Of a stretch of DNA of 17,500 nt, positions 17,246 to 17,500 are shown one piece after another. Source of the DNA: Pinguiococcus pyrenoidosus (lineage: Eukaryota > Sar > Pinguiophyceae > Pinguiochrysidales > Pinguiochrysidaceae); the NCBI GenBank assembly GCA_019677205.1, contig JAAMXY010000338.1, positions 1-17,500 of the forward strand, given 5' to 3'. The notes beneath the pieces are model-generated. The model saw only the letters and a program-made list of their open reading frames with translations, did not search any database and was not told the DNA's origin. The translations under genes were made by a program, and so were the position numbers. The stretch's first letter is position 1, and each line of letters opens with the position of its first letter.

Positions 17246-17500
17246 ATGGCGCTCTCTCGCGCGCTGACGGATTTCGAAGGCGTTCGGAAGGCGCTTGCGG
17301 CCTTCTTGGACCTAGAGGATGCGCTGGCGCTGGGAGCGGCGTCAAAGGATCTCTACTGCGTCGTGAGCGGCGTTTCGCTGGAAGATCTGCCGGAGTCCGC
17401 CGCTTTGTCGCCGCCGGCGCGCGCAGAAGACGCGAACTTCGGCTCTTCAAGGCTGCGCTTTAGTCTCCTGAATCGCGTGCGGGCGTTGGGCAACGTTGCG
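17246..17500 (+). CDS. 5' end of a gene with an F-box-like motif (truncated by window edge)
   Basis: Open from an ATG in good context (G at -3, G at +4) through the last base, 85 codons with no stop. Residues ~10-42 (FLDLEDALALGAASKDLYCVV) resemble the F-box, the SKP1-binding helix-loop-helix of SCF ubiquitin-ligase adaptors: a hydrophobic helix, then FLD.ED, then a second helix with a K at the usual R/K position. It diverges from the duplicated-domain gene across a 236-bp promoter. The substrate-binding part lies outside the window, so function cannot be refined. An intron beyond residue 42 is possible. Confidence 0.55.
   Translation, partial: MALSRALTDFEGVRKALAAFLDLEDALALGAASKDLYCVVSGVSLEDLPESAALSPPARAEDANFGSSRLRFSLLNRVRALGNVA

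Noticed and set aside
1-17500. Bacterial origin, since MetH and NB-ARC/TPR proteins also occur in bacteria
   Set aside because: At least five junctions need spliceosomal introns with conserved signals, and MTP18 and FYVE are eukaryotic families. No operons or Shine-Dalgarno sites are seen.

Overview
The window looks like a GC-rich, gene-dense nuclear segment from a unicellular eukaryote, most likely an alga or other protist. The evidence is short spliceosomal introns (59-280 bp, GT...AG, often with a CTGAC/CTAAC/CTGAT-like branch site), typically eukaryotic families (MTP18/MTFP1, FYVE zinc fingers, a diacylglycerol-lipase-type lipase, an F-box-like motif) and no bacterial operon structure. 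I cannot name the lineage from sequence alone. Where an intron breaks a frame I rebuilt the gene from splice-site phase; these models are inferences, but all junctions keep the frame.

Layout. 1-574: a possible tail of an upstream gene, then a short promoter region. 575-1450 (+): four-exon MTP18/MTFP1-like inner-membrane mitochondrial fission protein. 1701-5088 (-): two-exon FYVE / class-3 (DAGL-like) lipase / FYVE protein, convergent with MTP18. 5089-6101: divergent promoter region with an AT-rich island and small repeats. 6102-10404 (+): cobalamin-dependent methionine synthase with all four MetH modules and a low-complexity N-terminal extension. 10405-11798: long intergenic stretch with an octamer tandem repeat, a GNRA-type hairpin, a G-quadruplex motif and a perfect 34-bp palindrome. 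11799-15038 (+): intronless NLR-like protein: NB-ARC NTPase, 13 regular 44-residue TPRs, C-terminal membrane anchor. 15225-17009 (-): three-exon protein of unrecognised family, convergent with the NLR-like gene, apparently built from two diverged copies of one domain. 17010-17245: compact bidirectional promoter with a perfect TTTTGGCGCCAAAA palindrome. 17246-17500 (+): 5' end of a gene with an F-box-like motif, cut by the window edge.

The genes do not form an obvious pathway. Most unusual are the tail-anchored NB-ARC/TPR protein (candidate innate-sensor or programmed-death STAND protein whose TPR array seems to have grown in two-repeat steps), the lipase bracketed by two zinc fingers, and the duplicated-domain protein. 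A TTTGGCGCC-type element recurs near several starts and may be a shared cis-element resembling E2F/DP sites.
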